Shown: positions 45,239 through 54,825, counted from the first letter of the stretch. The stretch: DNA of 64,000 bases from Geodermatophilus obscurus DSM 43160 (GCF_000025345.1 NC_013757.1:806001-870000); one strand, 5' to 3'. Notes: generated by a model not told the origin, from the sequence alone. Numbers and translations: made by a program.

Positions 45239-46120
45239 TCAGCGCCGGCCCCGCAGCGCGAGCAGGGCGCCGGCGGTGAACAGCACCGCGGCGAGGACCG
45301 CGTACAGCGAGGGCTCACCGCCGCCGAGCAGGTCGTCGACGAGGGCGCCCTCGTTGTTGGCGGCGTTGAACGTCGCGTGCACGATCCCGGCGGCCAGCAG
45401 GCTGCCGGCGGCGCCGCGGACGGTGGCACCCACCAGGGAGCGCATCAGCACGCCGAGCACGAGCAGGCCGCCGAACGCGAGCACGAGTCGGCCGGGCGCC
45501 AGGTCGCCGGTGAAGGACAGCGGCAGGTGGGCCGCGGCGAACGGGACGGCGGTGAGCGCCGCGGCCGGGAGGAAGCCGTGCCTCTGCTCCAGCCGCCCCT
45601 GGAAGAAGCCGGCCCAGACCGTCTCCTCCCACAGGTGCACGAGCAGCACCGCGGTCAGCACGGAGGATGCGCCCCAGCCGAGCGTGGCGAGCAGGTCGCC
45701 GACCTGCAGGCCGGCCCCGGCGACCAGCCCGACGGTGAGGGTCAGCACCGGCAGGGCCAGCAGCACCGCCGCCCACCAGCCGGCACCGAACCGCCACCGG
45801 ACCGCTCGGCGGAGCAGCGCCCGGACGGCGGGGCGCCCGTCGGCGACCGCGGTCACCCACAGCGCGGCGGGCAGCATCACCAGCAGCGTCGTCCCGAGGG
45901 CGAACGGCTCCTGGGGCAGCGGGCCGCCGGGTAGGACCCCGTGCGCGGTGAGCGCCGGGACCGACATCAGCGGCCACCCGACGCCGAACAGCAGCACGAG
46001 GAAGGCGGTCAGCGGGCGCTGCGCGACCCGGTCGCGGAGGCCGCCGGGCGAGGCGGGGACGGGTCGGCGGGCGCCGGTCGTGGACATCCCGGGACTGCTC
46101 TCCGGTTCGGTGGCGCTCAC
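45239..46120 (-). CDS. CPBP-family intramembrane metalloprotease 1
   Basis: The protein has 293 residues from the GTG at 46,120 and about eight membrane helices. CPBP motifs: LWEETVWAGFF (the EE pair, though the usual Arg in EExxxR is Ala here), FAAAHLPLS (FxxxH) and HATFNAANNE (HxxxN). Bacterial members include PrsW-like and bacteriocin-immunity proteases. The start overlaps the stop of CPBP 2 by GTGA. The similar layout and the shared EETVWAGF indicate duplication. Confidence 0.85.
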   Translation of the reverse strand: MSATEPESSPGMSTTGARRPVPASPGGLRDRVAQRPLTAFLVLLFGVGWPLMSVPALTAHGVLPGGPLPQEPFALGTTLLVMLPAALWVTAVADGRPAVRALLRRAVRWRFGAGWWAAVLLALPVLTLTVGLVAGAGLQVGDLLATLGWGASSVLTAVLLVHLWEETVWAGFFQGRLEQRHGFLPAAALTAVPFAAAHLPLSFTGDLAPGRLVLAFGGLLVLGVLMRSLVGATVRGAAGSLLAAGIVHATFNAANNEGALVDDLLGGGEPSLYAVLAAVLFTAGALLALRGRR

Positions 46121-47037
46121 CGGGCGGGGACGGACGACGTGCCGGTCTCCTGCTGCTCGGCGGTGCCGCGACCCCGGACGAGGGGCGCGGTGACCGCCGT
46201 GAGGAGGACGAGGGCCAGCACGGCGAACAGCACCGGCTGACCCCCGGACAGCAGGTCGTCGACGACCGAGTCCTCGCTGTTGCCGGCGTTCCACACGGCG
46301 TGCAGGACCGCGACGGCGAGCACGCTGCCGGCGGTCCCGCGCAGGACGATCCCGGCCAGGAGGCGGAACGGCAGCGCGACGGCCAGCACGAACCCCAGCT
46401 CCAGCAGCACCGAGGACGCGGTGAACTCCTTGGCGAACGACAGGGGGACGTGGATGGCTGCGAAGGCCACGCCGGTCAGGGCGGCCGCGGCCACGAGACC
46501 GTGCCGGCGCTCCAGGTGGACCTGCACGAAACCGGCCCAGACGGTCTCCTCCCAGAGGTTGACCAGGAACAGGGGCAGCAGGGCGGCCAGCGTGCCGCTC
46601 AGCAGGACCGACGGCAGGTCCGAGGTCTGCAGGCTCCGGCCGGACAGGAGGCCCAGGACGACGGTCCCCACGGGCACGGCGAGCAGCACGGCGACCCACC
46701 AGCCGAGGCCGAACCGCCAGCGGAACGTGCGGGCGAACAGCCGCCGCACTCCCGCGCGGCCCTCCGCGACGGAGACCACCCAGACGGCGGCGGGGAGCAT
46801 CACCAGGACGGTGAGCGCCAAGGCGAAGAACTCGCCGCGGAGCTGCCCGCCCGGCAGCAGGCCGTGGAACGCGAGCGCGGGCACGCCGAGGACCGCCCAC
46901 CCGAGGGGGAGGGCGACGAGCAGGAAGGCGGTCACGGGACGGCGGGCCACCCAGCCGCGCCAGCCGCCGCCGGTGCGATCGCCGGTGCGGGGGACCGTCG
47001 GCACGGGGGTGCGCCGGCCGTCGTGGAGAGCGGACAC
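46117..47037 (-). CDS. CPBP-family intramembrane metalloprotease 2
   Basis: The protein has 306 residues from the GTG at 47,037 and about eight membrane helices. It has the same motifs as its neighbour: LWEETVWAGFV, FAAIHVPLS and HAVWNAGNSED. The two differ in loops and tails but align over most of their length. The paired genes are translationally coupled and follow a 104-residue gene, suggesting one operon. Confidence 0.85.
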   Translation of the reverse strand: MSALHDGRRTPVPTVPRTGDRTGGGWRGWVARRPVTAFLLVALPLGWAVLGVPALAFHGLLPGGQLRGEFFALALTVLVMLPAAVWVVSVAEGRAGVRRLFARTFRWRFGLGWWVAVLLAVPVGTVVLGLLSGRSLQTSDLPSVLLSGTLAALLPLFLVNLWEETVWAGFVQVHLERRHGLVAAAALTGVAFAAIHVPLSFAKEFTASSVLLELGFVLAVALPFRLLAGIVLRGTAGSVLAVAVLHAVWNAGNSEDSVVDDLLSGGQPVLFAVLALVLLTAVTAPLVRGRGTAEQQETGTSSVPAR

Positions 47038-47038
47038 C

Positions 47039-47353
47039 TCAGGACCTGCTTCCGGTTCGGGGGAGGGGAGGCCTGTCCAGGGCGCGGGCCGGGAGGACCG
47101 ACGCGGTGGGCAGGGCGGCCAGGTCGCGGGCGAGGACGACGTCGGCCTCCCGCTCGGCCTGCACGAGGCACAGGCACCGGCAGTCGTCGGGGAGGAGCCA
47201 GGCGGCACACCAGCGGATCGCCGTCCCGGCCGAGCCGAGCCGGGTCACCGCCCGGTGCAGGGCGTGGTGCATCTCCACCGCGTCACCCACGGACGGCGGG
47301 CAGCTGCGGAACTGGACGACGAAGAACTCCCCCTGGTGCCGCCGCCCGCCCAT
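47039..47353 (-). CDS. Small conserved hypothetical protein, possibly DUF4242-like
   Basis: The protein has 104 residues from the ATG at 47,353, with GGCGGGAG upstream. It begins MGGRRHQGEFFVVQFRSCPP and contains GSAGTAIRWCAAWLLPDDCR then CLCLVQAEREADVVLARDLA and ALPTASVLPARAL. The pattern resembles small ferredoxin-like alpha/beta proteins (DUF4242-type) with a CxCL motif, but I cannot be certain. It stops 1 bp before the CPBP 2 start, so it probably heads that operon. It is divergent from the LuxR gene at 47,457. Confidence 0.55.
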   Translation of the reverse strand: MGGRRHQGEFFVVQFRSCPPSVGDAVEMHHALHRAVTRLGSAGTAIRWCAAWLLPDDCRCLCLVQAEREADVVLARDLAALPTASVLPARALDRPPLPRTGSRS

Positions 47354-47456
47354 GCGGCCACGCTCCCGCCGGGCGGCGGCGTCCGCGTCGGGAGATCCCC
47401 GGACGGCGGTACGGGTCCTCGCCCGAACCCGTACCCGGCCGCTACGGTCCCCGGCC

Positions 47457-49724
47457 ATGGGAGGCCGGGCAGCTCCCGCGGCGGGGCTCCGGCTGCCGGC
47501 CGAGCGCAGCTCGTTCGTCGGCCGGCGGGCCGAGCTGGCCGGGCTGCGCGGGCTGCTGGCGGAGTCCCGGCTGGTGACGCTGGTCGGGCCGGGCGGGGTG
47601 GGCAAGACCCGGCTGGCCCTGCGGGTGGCCGAGGAGCTGCGCCGGTCCTTCCCCGACGGGGTCACGCTGGCCGACCTGACCGCCGTTCGCGATCCCGCGC
47701 TCGCCGCCGCGCAGGTCGCCGCCGCCTTCGACGTCATGGACAGCACGGGCCGCTGGCTGCCGGCGTCGCTGGCCGACGTCCTCGGCGAGCGGCGGGTGCT
47801 GCTCGTGCTGGACAACTGCGAGCACCTGCGCGACGCCTGCGCCGTGCTGCTCGACGCACTGACCCCCGCCTGCCCCGGCCTGTCGGTCCTGGCCACCAGC
47901 CGGACGCCGCTGGACCTGCCGGGGGAGGCGCTGTGCGCGGTGCCGCCCCTGCCGGTCGGTGCGGGGTCGGAGGCCGTGGAGCTGCTCGTCCAGCGCGCCC
48001 GGGCAGCGGCCCCCGGCCTCCTCCTGACCCCGGAGGACGACGCCGCCCTCGCCGAGCTGTGCCGGAGGCTGGACGGCATCCCGCTGGCGATCGAGCTGGC
48101 CGCCGTCCGGCTGCGCAGCCTCACCCCGGCCGAGCTGCTGGACCGGCTGGACGACCGGTTCGGGCTGCTGCGCCGTCCCGGGCCTGCGGGGCCGGACCGC
48201 CACCGCACGCTGCGGGCGACGGTGGAGTGGAGCGCAGACCTGCTCGGGGGACGCGAGCGGCTGCTGTGGGCGCGCGCGGCGGTCTTCGCCGGGAGCTTCG
48301 ACCTGGCGGCCGCCGCGGCGGTGTGCGCGGACGAGGAGCTGCCGGCCGACGACCTGCTCGACGCGATCGGCGGCCTGGTCGACGCCTCCCTGCTGACCGT
48401 CGTCCGGAACAGCGCCGGGAGTCGGTTCGGGATGCTGGAGACCGTCCGGGCGTTCGGCCGCGAGCTGCTCGCGGCCTCCGGGCAGGCGGAGGCGGTCCGC
48501 CGGCGGCACCGCGAGTGGGTCACCCGGCTCGTGGCCGACGCGGCGGCGGAGTTCCTCGGGCCCGGGCAGGTCGCCGCCTTCGACCGGCTCGCCACGGTGC
48601 ACGCCGAGCTCGCCGGCGCGGTGGAGCACTGCCTGCGCACACCCGGCGAGGAGGCGGCCGGCCTCGCCGTCGTCGCCGACGCGTGGCTGTACTGGGCGGC
48701 CCGCGGCCACCTCGGCGAGGGACGGCGCCGGCTGGACCTGCTGCTGCGCGCCGTGCCGGCACCCTGCGCCGAGCGGACGCGGGGGCTCCTCGTCGCCGGC
48801 TACCTCGCGCTCGTCGCGACCGATCCGGAGGCCGCCGTCCCGCTGCTCAAGGAGGCGGCGCGGGACGCGCAGGCCCTGGACCTGCCGGTGGTGGCCGCGC
48901 TGGCCACCCAGTACCTCGGCCAGGCGGCGCTGTTCCGGGGGGACCTGCCCGCCGCGGACCGGCTGCTGCGCGCGGCGGCCGCTCTGCACGCGGCGGTCGG
49001 GACGGCGGCCGGCGCGTTCTGCTGGGCCGACGTCGGGGTGGTGGCCCTGCTCGCCGGCGACCTCGGGGCCGCCGACGCGGCCTTCGGCACGAGCCTGGCG
49101 ACCGCCGCTGACCCCTGGACGCGGTCCCACGCCCTGTGGGGCCAGGGCCTGGTGCGGCTGGCCGCCGGCGACCCCGCGGAAGCCACCCGGTTCGAGGAGC
49201 AGGCGCTGCGGCTCATGCGCGAGGTCGACGACCGCAGCGGCGTCGCGCTCTGCGTGACCGCACTCGGGTGGACGGCGACCGCCCGCGGGCACGCCGAGAC
49301 GGCCGCTCGGCTGGCCGGCGCCGCCGAGGCGGTCTGGCGGTCGGTGCCGGCGCGGCAACCGGCCCCGCTGACCACGATGGACGCGCACTGGACGGGGAGA
49401 GCCCGCCGCGCGCTCGGCGAGCAGCGGTGGGGCGCCCGGTACGCGGAGGGCAGCGCCCTGGAGCGGGCCGCGGCGGTCGCCCTCGCACTGGGCGAGGAGC
49501 CCGCGGCGGGGACCCCCGCGCCATCCGGGGCCGGCCCGTTGACCCGCCGCCAGCGGGAGGTGGCCGACCTGGTGGCCCAGGGGATGACCGACCGGGAGAT
49601 CGCCGCCCGGCTGGTCATCTCACCGCGGACGGCGGAGTCGCACGTCGAGCAGATCCTCACCCGGCTGGGCTTCCGCTCCCGGGCGCAGATCGCCGCGTGG
49701 ACCGCCGCCCAGGCACCTTCGTAG
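47457..49724 (+). CDS. NB-ARC/LuxR-type ATP-binding transcriptional regulator
   Basis: The protein has about 755 residues from the ATG at 47,457. NB-ARC-like ATPase: RSSFVGRRAELAGLRGLLAE, GPGGVGKTRLALRVAEELR, VLLVLDNCEHLRDACAVLLD. TPR-like middle: ATQYLGQAALFRGDLPAADR. C-terminal LuxR helix-turn-helix: LTRRQREVADLVAQGMTDRE and IAARLVISPRTAESHVEQIL. It is the type of regulator in which nucleotide state controls DNA binding. It is divergent from the small DUF4242-like gene and could regulate that CPBP operon. Confidence 0.87.
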   Translation: MGGRAAPAAGLRLPAERSSFVGRRAELAGLRGLLAESRLVTLVGPGGVGKTRLALRVAEELRRSFPDGVTLADLTAVRDPALAAAQVAAAFDVMDSTGRWLPASLADVLGERRVLLVLDNCEHLRDACAVLLDALTPACPGLSVLATSRTPLDLPGEALCAVPPLPVGAGSEAVELLVQRARAAAPGLLLTPEDDAALAELCRRLDGIPLAIELAAVRLRSLTPAELLDRLDDRFGLLRRPGPAGPDRHRTLRATVEWSADLLGGRERLLWARAAVFAGSFDLAAAAAVCADEELPADDLLDAIGGLVDASLLTVVRNSAGSRFGMLETVRAFGRELLAASGQAEAVRRRHREWVTRLVADAAAEFLGPGQVAAFDRLATVHAELAGAVEHCLRTPGEEAAGLAVVADAWLYWAARGHLGEGRRRLDLLLRAVPAPCAERTRGLLVAGYLALVATDPEAAVPLLKEAARDAQALDLPVVAALATQYLGQAALFRGDLPAADRLLRAAAALHAAVGTAAGAFCWADVGVVALLAGDLGAADAAFGTSLATAADPWTRSHALWGQGLVRLAAGDPAEATRFEEQALRLMREVDDRSGVALCVTALGWTATARGHAETAARLAGAAEAVWRSVPARQPAPLTTMDAHWTGRARRALGEQRWGARYAEGSALERAAAVALALGEEPAAGTPAPSGAGPLTRRQREVADLVAQGMTDREIAARLVISPRTAESHVEQILTRLGFRSRAQIAAWTAAQAPS

Positions 49725-49795
49725 TCACCGCAGGCAGGCGGCGTCCCCGGGCTGAGCGGAGCCGTGCGCTCGAGTGCGCTCCTCGGGGCCCCGCC

Positions 49796-51481
49796 TCAGT
49801 CGGCGGGCTCGTCCACCCAGTCGGGGCCGTTGACCTCACCGGGGCCGGCCAGGTCGGCGGCGTCGACGATGGTGTACGCGTAGCCCTGCTCGGCCAGGAA
49901 GCGCTGCCGGTGGGCGGCGTACTCGGCGTCGAGGGTGTCGCGGCTGACCACCGTGTAGAAGTGCGCCTGCCGGCCGTCGGCCTTGGGGCGCAGCACCCGG
50001 CCCAGTCGCTGGGCCTCCTCCTGGCGCGAGCCGAAGGTCCCCGACACCTGGACGGCGACGGCGGCCTCGGGCAGGTCGATGGAGAAGTTGGCGACCTTGG
50101 ACACCACCAGGGTCTTGACCTCCCCGGCGCGGAAGGCGTCGAAGAGCTTCTCCCGCTCCCGGTTGGTCGTCGACCCCTGGATGACCGGGGCGTCGAGCGC
50201 CCGGCCGAGCTCGTCGAGCTGGTCGAGGTAGGCGCCGATGACCAGCTTCTGCTCGTCGGGGTGCCGGTCGAGCACCCGCCGGATGACCGGCAGCTTCGAC
50301 GTCGCGGTCGCGGCGATCCGGTACCGCTCCTCGGGCTCGGCGACCGCGTAGGTCATCCGCTCCTCGTCGTCGAGGGACACCCGCACCTCGATGCACTCGG
50401 CCGGCGCGATGTAGCCCTGCGCCTCGATGTCACGCCACGGTGCGTCGTAGCGCTTCGGGCCGATGAGAGAGAAGACGTCGTCCTCGCGGCCGTCCTCGCG
50501 CACCAGCGTGGCGGTCAGGCCCAGCCGACGGCGGGACTGCAGGTCGGCGGTGAGCCGGAAGATCGGTGCGGGCAGCAGGTGCACCTCGTCGTAGACGATC
50601 AGGCCCCAGTCCTGGGCGTCGAACAGGTCCAGGTGCCGGTACTCGCCCTTCCGACGGGTGGTGATCACCTGATAGGTGGCGATGGTGACCGGGCGGATCT
50701 CCTTGCGCTCGCCGGAGTACTCGCCGATCTCCTCCTCGGTCAGCGAGGTGCGGGCAATCAGCTCGCGCTTCCACTGCCGCCCGGCGACGGTGTTGGTCAC
50801 CAGGATCAGCGTGGTCGCCTTCGCCTCGGCCATCGCCGCGGCGCCGACCAGCGTCTTGCCCGCGCCACAGGGGAGGACGACGACGCCCGAGCCGCCGGCC
50901 CAGAACCCCTCGACCGCCTCCTGCTGGTAGTCGCGCAGGTGCCAGCCGTCCTGGGCCAGCTCGATCGGGTGCGCCTGGCCGTCGACGTAGCCGGCCAGGT
51001 CCTCGGCGGGCCAGCCGATCTTGAGCAGGGCCTGCTTGAGCCGCCCGCGCTCCGACGGGTGGACGACCACGGTGTCCTCGTCGATCCGCGCGCCCAGCAT
51101 CGGCGCCACCCGCTTGCTGCGGACGACCTCCTCGAGCACCGCGCGGTCGGAGGTGGTGAGCACCAGCCCGTGCACCGGGTTGTTGGCCAGCGTGAGCCGG
51201 CCGAACCGGTCCATCGTGTCGGCGATGTCGACCAGCAGCGCGTGCGGCACCGGGTAGCGGGAGTGGCGGACCAGTGCGTCGACGACCTGCTCGGCGTCGT
51301 GCCCGGCGGCCCGCGCGTTCCACAGCGCCAGCGGCGTCACCCGGTAGGTGTGCACGTGCTCCGGGGAGCGCTCCAGCTCCGCGAACGGCGCGATCGCCGC
51401 GCGGCAGTCGCGGGCGGCGGGGTGGTCGACCTCGAGCAGCAGGGTCTTGTCCGACTGGACGATCAGGGGGCCGTCAGACAC
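49796..51481 (-). CDS. XPB/Rad25-type DNA repair helicase
   Basis: The protein has 561 residues from the GTG at 51,481 (GAGAGG upstream), close to mycobacterial XPB. The N-terminal damage-recognition region precedes VVVLPCGAGKTLVGAAAMAE (Walker A), IVYDEVHLLPAPIFRLTADL (DEVH) and RRRLGLTATLVREDGREDDV (the RED motif), and then QEEAQRLGRVLRPKADGR (motif VI). It is a 3'-5' DNA helicase/ATPase. The gene after it in the same direction encodes a Helicase_C_3/WYL protein, an arrangement also found in mycobacteria. Confidence 0.93.
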   Translation of the reverse strand: MSDGPLIVQSDKTLLLEVDHPAARDCRAAIAPFAELERSPEHVHTYRVTPLALWNARAAGHDAEQVVDALVRHSRYPVPHALLVDIADTMDRFGRLTLANNPVHGLVLTTSDRAVLEEVVRSKRVAPMLGARIDEDTVVVHPSERGRLKQALLKIGWPAEDLAGYVDGQAHPIELAQDGWHLRDYQQEAVEGFWAGGSGVVVLPCGAGKTLVGAAAMAEAKATTLILVTNTVAGRQWKRELIARTSLTEEEIGEYSGERKEIRPVTIATYQVITTRRKGEYRHLDLFDAQDWGLIVYDEVHLLPAPIFRLTADLQSRRRLGLTATLVREDGREDDVFSLIGPKRYDAPWRDIEAQGYIAPAECIEVRVSLDDEERMTYAVAEPEERYRIAATATSKLPVIRRVLDRHPDEQKLVIGAYLDQLDELGRALDAPVIQGSTTNREREKLFDAFRAGEVKTLVVSKVANFSIDLPEAAVAVQVSGTFGSRQEEAQRLGRVLRPKADGRQAHFYTVVSRDTLDAEYAAHRQRFLAEQGYAYTIVDAADLAGPGEVNGPDWVDEPAD

Positions 51482-51594
51482 GCGGGACCTCTCGGGAAGG
51501 GGGAGGGGACGGCGGCCACGCAGGGCCGCCGCCAAGATAACCACCGGGGCCGACAGGTCCTTCCCGTCGAGCGCGCTGCGGACCGCCCGGCCGG

Positions 51595-51652
51595 CCCTGC
51601 TGCAGGGCCCCGCCGCGAGCCCGTGAGCGGTGGGGGGCAGCGGGGTTCTTCG
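51595..51652. repeat. Palindromic intergenic repeat, copy 4 (reverse orientation)
   Basis: The copy reads CCCTGCTGCAGGGCCCCGCC and ends GGTGGGGGGCAGCGGGGTTC, the reverse complement of copy 1. It lies directly beyond the stop of the WYL-protein gene and upstream of the XPB gene. Confidence 0.7.
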
Positions 51653-53911
51653 TCAGGACGACGGGGCCAGGTCGTCGTCCTCGACCAGGGCCACCGAGGT
51701 GATCCGGTGGACGGCGAAGGTGCGGCTCTCCCCGCGGCGCTCGTCGTAGCCCTGCAGGAAACCACCGGCCAGCGACACCGGCTGGACGACGCGCTGGCTG
51801 CCGCTCCCCTGGGCGTCGACGTAGCCCAGCCACACCGGCACGCCCTCGCGGACCGCGCGGGACAGCAGCTCCAGCGTGCCGGCGGTGGTGACGCCGGGGA
51901 CCTGCCGCACCGCCTCACCCCGGCGGGCGGCGAGAGCAGCGTCCCCGGCCCGGATCTCCCGCACCGTGGCGGCCAGCTCGTCGCCGGTCAGCGGCCGCGG
52001 CGCCTGCGGGGCGGAACCCCCGGGACGGCGGCCCGCGGCGCGCGGGCGGGCCGGTGGGCGGGTGAGGACGGTGCCGCCCGGGGACTCGCCGGCCGGGGCG
52101 TACCCGGCCTCGCGCAGCACGGTGAGCACCTCGTCGGCGCCGAGCCCGCTGACCAGGACGCCGGGTGCCAGGCGGCGCAGCTCGGCGGTCGCCGTCCGCC
52201 GGTCGTTGAGCACCTGGGAGAGCAGCCCGTGGTCGTCGGAGCGCACGTAGCTCTCGATGGCGCCGACCCGCAGCCGGCCGTGCTGGCGGGCCACGTCGTC
52301 GACCAGGTAGTCGAGGGCCTGGGGCACCGGCGTCCGGGAGGCGCGCGCGAAGAAGTCGTGCAGGTCGGTGGCCGACCAGCCGGCGTCCAGGGCGCGGCGC
52401 ACGCTGGACTCCGACACCCGGAAGACCGTCGCCCCGCCCGAGGACTCGACGTCGGCGACGACGGCGAGGGTGTCCGCGAGCTCGGCGACCAGCGGGCCGG
52501 GCGCCACCAGCGACAGGTCGGGCTGGGCCAGCACGTGGTCGACCGGGTCGGGCAGCAGCCCGCGCATGCTCATCGCGGCGCCGTCCTCGCCGGTGGCCAG
52601 CAGCCCGCGGCCGCCGGCCGACAGCACCCCGCCGACGACGGCTCCCAGCCGTGCGGCCTCCGCGAGCAGGTCGGGCACCGGGGCCAGCCGGTCCGCGCGC
52701 CGCGGGGTGCGCCAGCGCAGCAGCGCGACCAGGTCGTCGGCGGCCACGCCGCGGCCCGGCGGGTACTCCGCGAGCGCGGTGAGGGCCGAGCGCCGGATCG
52801 CCGGGGCGGTGTGCCGCACCAGGTCGGGGGAGAGGGCGTTGACCGCCTTGCCGGCGACGTCGCGCTGCCCGGCCAGCGAGGGCAGCCGGACGGTGGCCAG
52901 CCAGCCCGCCGCGAGGGTGGCCCAGCGGTCGGGCAGCTCCTGCTCGCGCCACAGGTCGAAGGCCCGCGTGGGCAGCCACTCGTCGCGGTGCGGGCCGCCG
53001 ACGTCGAGCAGGCCGGCGGCGTACGCCAGCTCCAGCAGCCAGCCGGCGTCGGGCTCGGGGACCTTCAGCGCGCGGGCCAGCCGCTTCTGGTCGCGGACGC
53101 CGACGCCCCCACTGCGCAGCAGCCCCGCGGGTTCCTCCTCGAGCAGGGCCAGCAGCTCACCGACCCGCCCGATGACCTCCATCGCCGCACCCGCGGCCTG
53201 GCGGTCGACCACGGCCGGGTCGCGCTCGACGACCACCGGGTCCGGCCGCAGCCGGGGCGGGCCGTAGGGCAGGCTCCCGCGCAGCTGCAGCCCGATCTCG
53301 CGGGGCAGCTCCACGTTGAGCGCGTCGATGCGGGCCAGCAGCGCGCGCTGCAGCAGCCGGCGGGCGGGGGAGGAGCCGGGGCCTTCGGTGTCCGGCAGGT
53401 GGCCCACCGGCCGGTCGCCGGCCAGCCGCTCCAGCACGTCGCGCTCCTCGGCCGGCAGCTCGGCCAGCGCCTCCGGCAGGTCCGCGGGGAGGGCCAGCCG
53501 CAGCTCGACCGCCCGGCGTCCCAGGCCCGCCGGGTACCGGACGGCGCGGCGCACCGGCTCCGGGGCGTGCAGCACGTCGTCGCCCCACAGCAGCGCCCGC
53601 GTGGTCAGCCGGTCGACGGCGGCCTCGAGCACGTCGTCGGGCACCGCCGGCAGCGCGGCGGGCAGGTCGGCGGCGTCCACCCCGTCGGTGTCGGCGAGCA
53701 GCACCACGTCGAGCACCTGCAGCGTGGCGGCGTCCAGCTCGTCGAGGGCGCGGTCGACCGACACCGGCACGGCCAGCCGGCTGGCGAGGGCGACGACGTC
53801 GGAGGGCGCGGGGCGGGCCACGTCGGGCCGGGCGGCCAGCAGTGCACCGAGCTGCTCGTCACTGCGGGTGCGCAGCCAGGAGGCGAGCGTCGCGGGGGCT
53901 GGCGAGGACAT
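51653..53911 (-). CDS. Helicase-associated protein with Helicase_C_3 and WYL-like domain
   Basis: The protein has about 752 residues from the ATG at 53,911. The N-terminal 500 residues are repeated winged-helix-like segments (LRTRSDEQLGALLAARPDVA, DELDAATLQVLDVVLLADTD, LRVGAIESYVRSDDHGLLSQ), matching the helicase-associated Helicase_C_3 family. The C-terminus (LELLSRAVREGVPVWLGYVD, ESRTFAVHRITSVALVEDDD) resembles a WYL ligand-binding domain. It lies just upstream of the XPB gene in the same direction and is probably its partner. A GTG 9 nt upstream (53,920) is also possible. Confidence 0.85.
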   Translation of the reverse strand: MSSPAPATLASWLRTRSDEQLGALLAARPDVARPAPSDVVALASRLAVPVSVDRALDELDAATLQVLDVVLLADTDGVDAADLPAALPAVPDDVLEAAVDRLTTRALLWGDDVLHAPEPVRRAVRYPAGLGRRAVELRLALPADLPEALAELPAEERDVLERLAGDRPVGHLPDTEGPGSSPARRLLQRALLARIDALNVELPREIGLQLRGSLPYGPPRLRPDPVVVERDPAVVDRQAAGAAMEVIGRVGELLALLEEEPAGLLRSGGVGVRDQKRLARALKVPEPDAGWLLELAYAAGLLDVGGPHRDEWLPTRAFDLWREQELPDRWATLAAGWLATVRLPSLAGQRDVAGKAVNALSPDLVRHTAPAIRRSALTALAEYPPGRGVAADDLVALLRWRTPRRADRLAPVPDLLAEAARLGAVVGGVLSAGGRGLLATGEDGAAMSMRGLLPDPVDHVLAQPDLSLVAPGPLVAELADTLAVVADVESSGGATVFRVSESSVRRALDAGWSATDLHDFFARASRTPVPQALDYLVDDVARQHGRLRVGAIESYVRSDDHGLLSQVLNDRRTATAELRRLAPGVLVSGLGADEVLTVLREAGYAPAGESPGGTVLTRPPARPRAAGRRPGGSAPQAPRPLTGDELAATVREIRAGDAALAARRGEAVRQVPGVTTAGTLELLSRAVREGVPVWLGYVDAQGSGSQRVVQPVSLAGGFLQGYDERRGESRTFAVHRITSVALVEDDDLAPSS

Positions 53912-53963
53912 CCGGTCCACGTTACGTCGCCGTCCCCGCCGCCGCCCCTGCCAGCATGGGAGC

Positions 53964-54491
53964 GTGATCCCGGCCGCCGACGACCCGCAGACCCGCTCCG
54001 CGCTGACCGGCTACCAGGCAGGCGCGCTGCGCTGGCTGGCCGGCGGGGTCATCGCCGTGGTCCTCGGGGTGCTGCTCGCCGCCGCGGCGGTGACCATCGC
54101 CCGCGACTCCGGGCAGCGGTTGCCGCTGGCCGGCCTCCTGGTCGTCTGCCTGGTCTTCGTCGGCTCGGTCGCGGCCACCGCCGGGGCCGGCGCGCTGCTG
54201 CGGTCCCACCGCTGGCTCCGGGCGCTGCGCACCGTGCCGTGGCAGACCGGCGTCCTGCGCATCGCGGGCCCGGCGGTGCTCTCCTTCGAGCCCGAGGGCT
54301 ACGACGAGCTCGACCCCACGGCGGACCCGGTGCGGCTGCGGCTGGAGAGCACCGCGGTGTGGCGGACCCGCGCGGTCCAGCAGTTGCACGACGCGGTGGT
54401 GCGCGCCGCGCCGGTCGGGCCGCGGGAGTGGGTGCTCACCGCGGACGGCGTCCCGACGGTCTACGGCGCCCGCGCGGTGCGCCACCACTGA
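53964..54491 (+). CDS. Two-helix membrane protein of unknown function
   Basis: The protein has 175 residues from the GTG at 53,964. Two membrane helices (about 22-45 ALRWLAGGVIAVVLGVLLAA and 55-78 LLVVCLVFVGSVAATAGAGA) are followed by a soluble domain (TVPWQTGVLRIAGPAVLSFE) that is beta-rich, perhaps a PH-like domain. I do not recognise the family. It is divergent from the helicase-associated gene and has no clear operon partner. Confidence 0.6.
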   Translation: MIPAADDPQTRSALTGYQAGALRWLAGGVIAVVLGVLLAAAAVTIARDSGQRLPLAGLLVVCLVFVGSVAATAGAGALLRSHRWLRALRTVPWQTGVLRIAGPAVLSFEPEGYDELDPTADPVRLRLESTAVWRTRAVQQLHDAVVRAAPVGPREWVLTADGVPTVYGARAVRHH

Positions 54492-54607
54492 CCCGACGCA
54501 GGGGCGTACTGCGTGCATCCGGGGTACTGCATCAGCCAAGATGCACGGCAGACGCGGGCACCGGGCGGTGTCCCGCACGGACAGCGCACGACGGAGGGCA
54601 CGGCGAC

Positions 54608-54823
54608 ATGGCCAAGCGAAACGCGAAGCACGAGCACCTGGTGGAGCCCACCTGGGGTCAGTCGGACGACGGCGGGGCACCGGTGACGGAGTTCCTCGCG
54701 GTGTCGGCCGGCCCCCTGTCGCCCTTCGGTGAGGACCACGACTTCCCGCTGCCGCCCAGCCGCCTGCGGTACGCCCACCCGACCGACAAGCCGAACCGGG
54801 CCGGCGTCCAGGCGGGCGAGTAG
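54608..54823 (+). CDS. Small conserved-looking hypothetical protein
   Basis: The protein has 71 residues from the ATG at 54,608, preceded by GGAGGG. It reads [20 protein letters not shown] and [20 protein letters not shown], a hydrophilic and Pro-rich sequence without a membrane segment. No family is recognised. It is followed at once by a palindromic repeat and the acyl-CoA ligase gene. Confidence 0.6.
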   Translation: MAKRNAKHEHLVEPTWGQSDDGGAPVTEFLAVSAGPLSPFGEDHDFPLPPSRLRYAHPTDKPNRAGVQAGE

Positions 54824-54825
54824 TA

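Noticed and set aside
49136..54823. 1,895-codon open frame on the plus strand
   Set aside because: It runs through several real genes on both strands and has no domain; the small gene at 54,608 in the same frame is the only part I accept.
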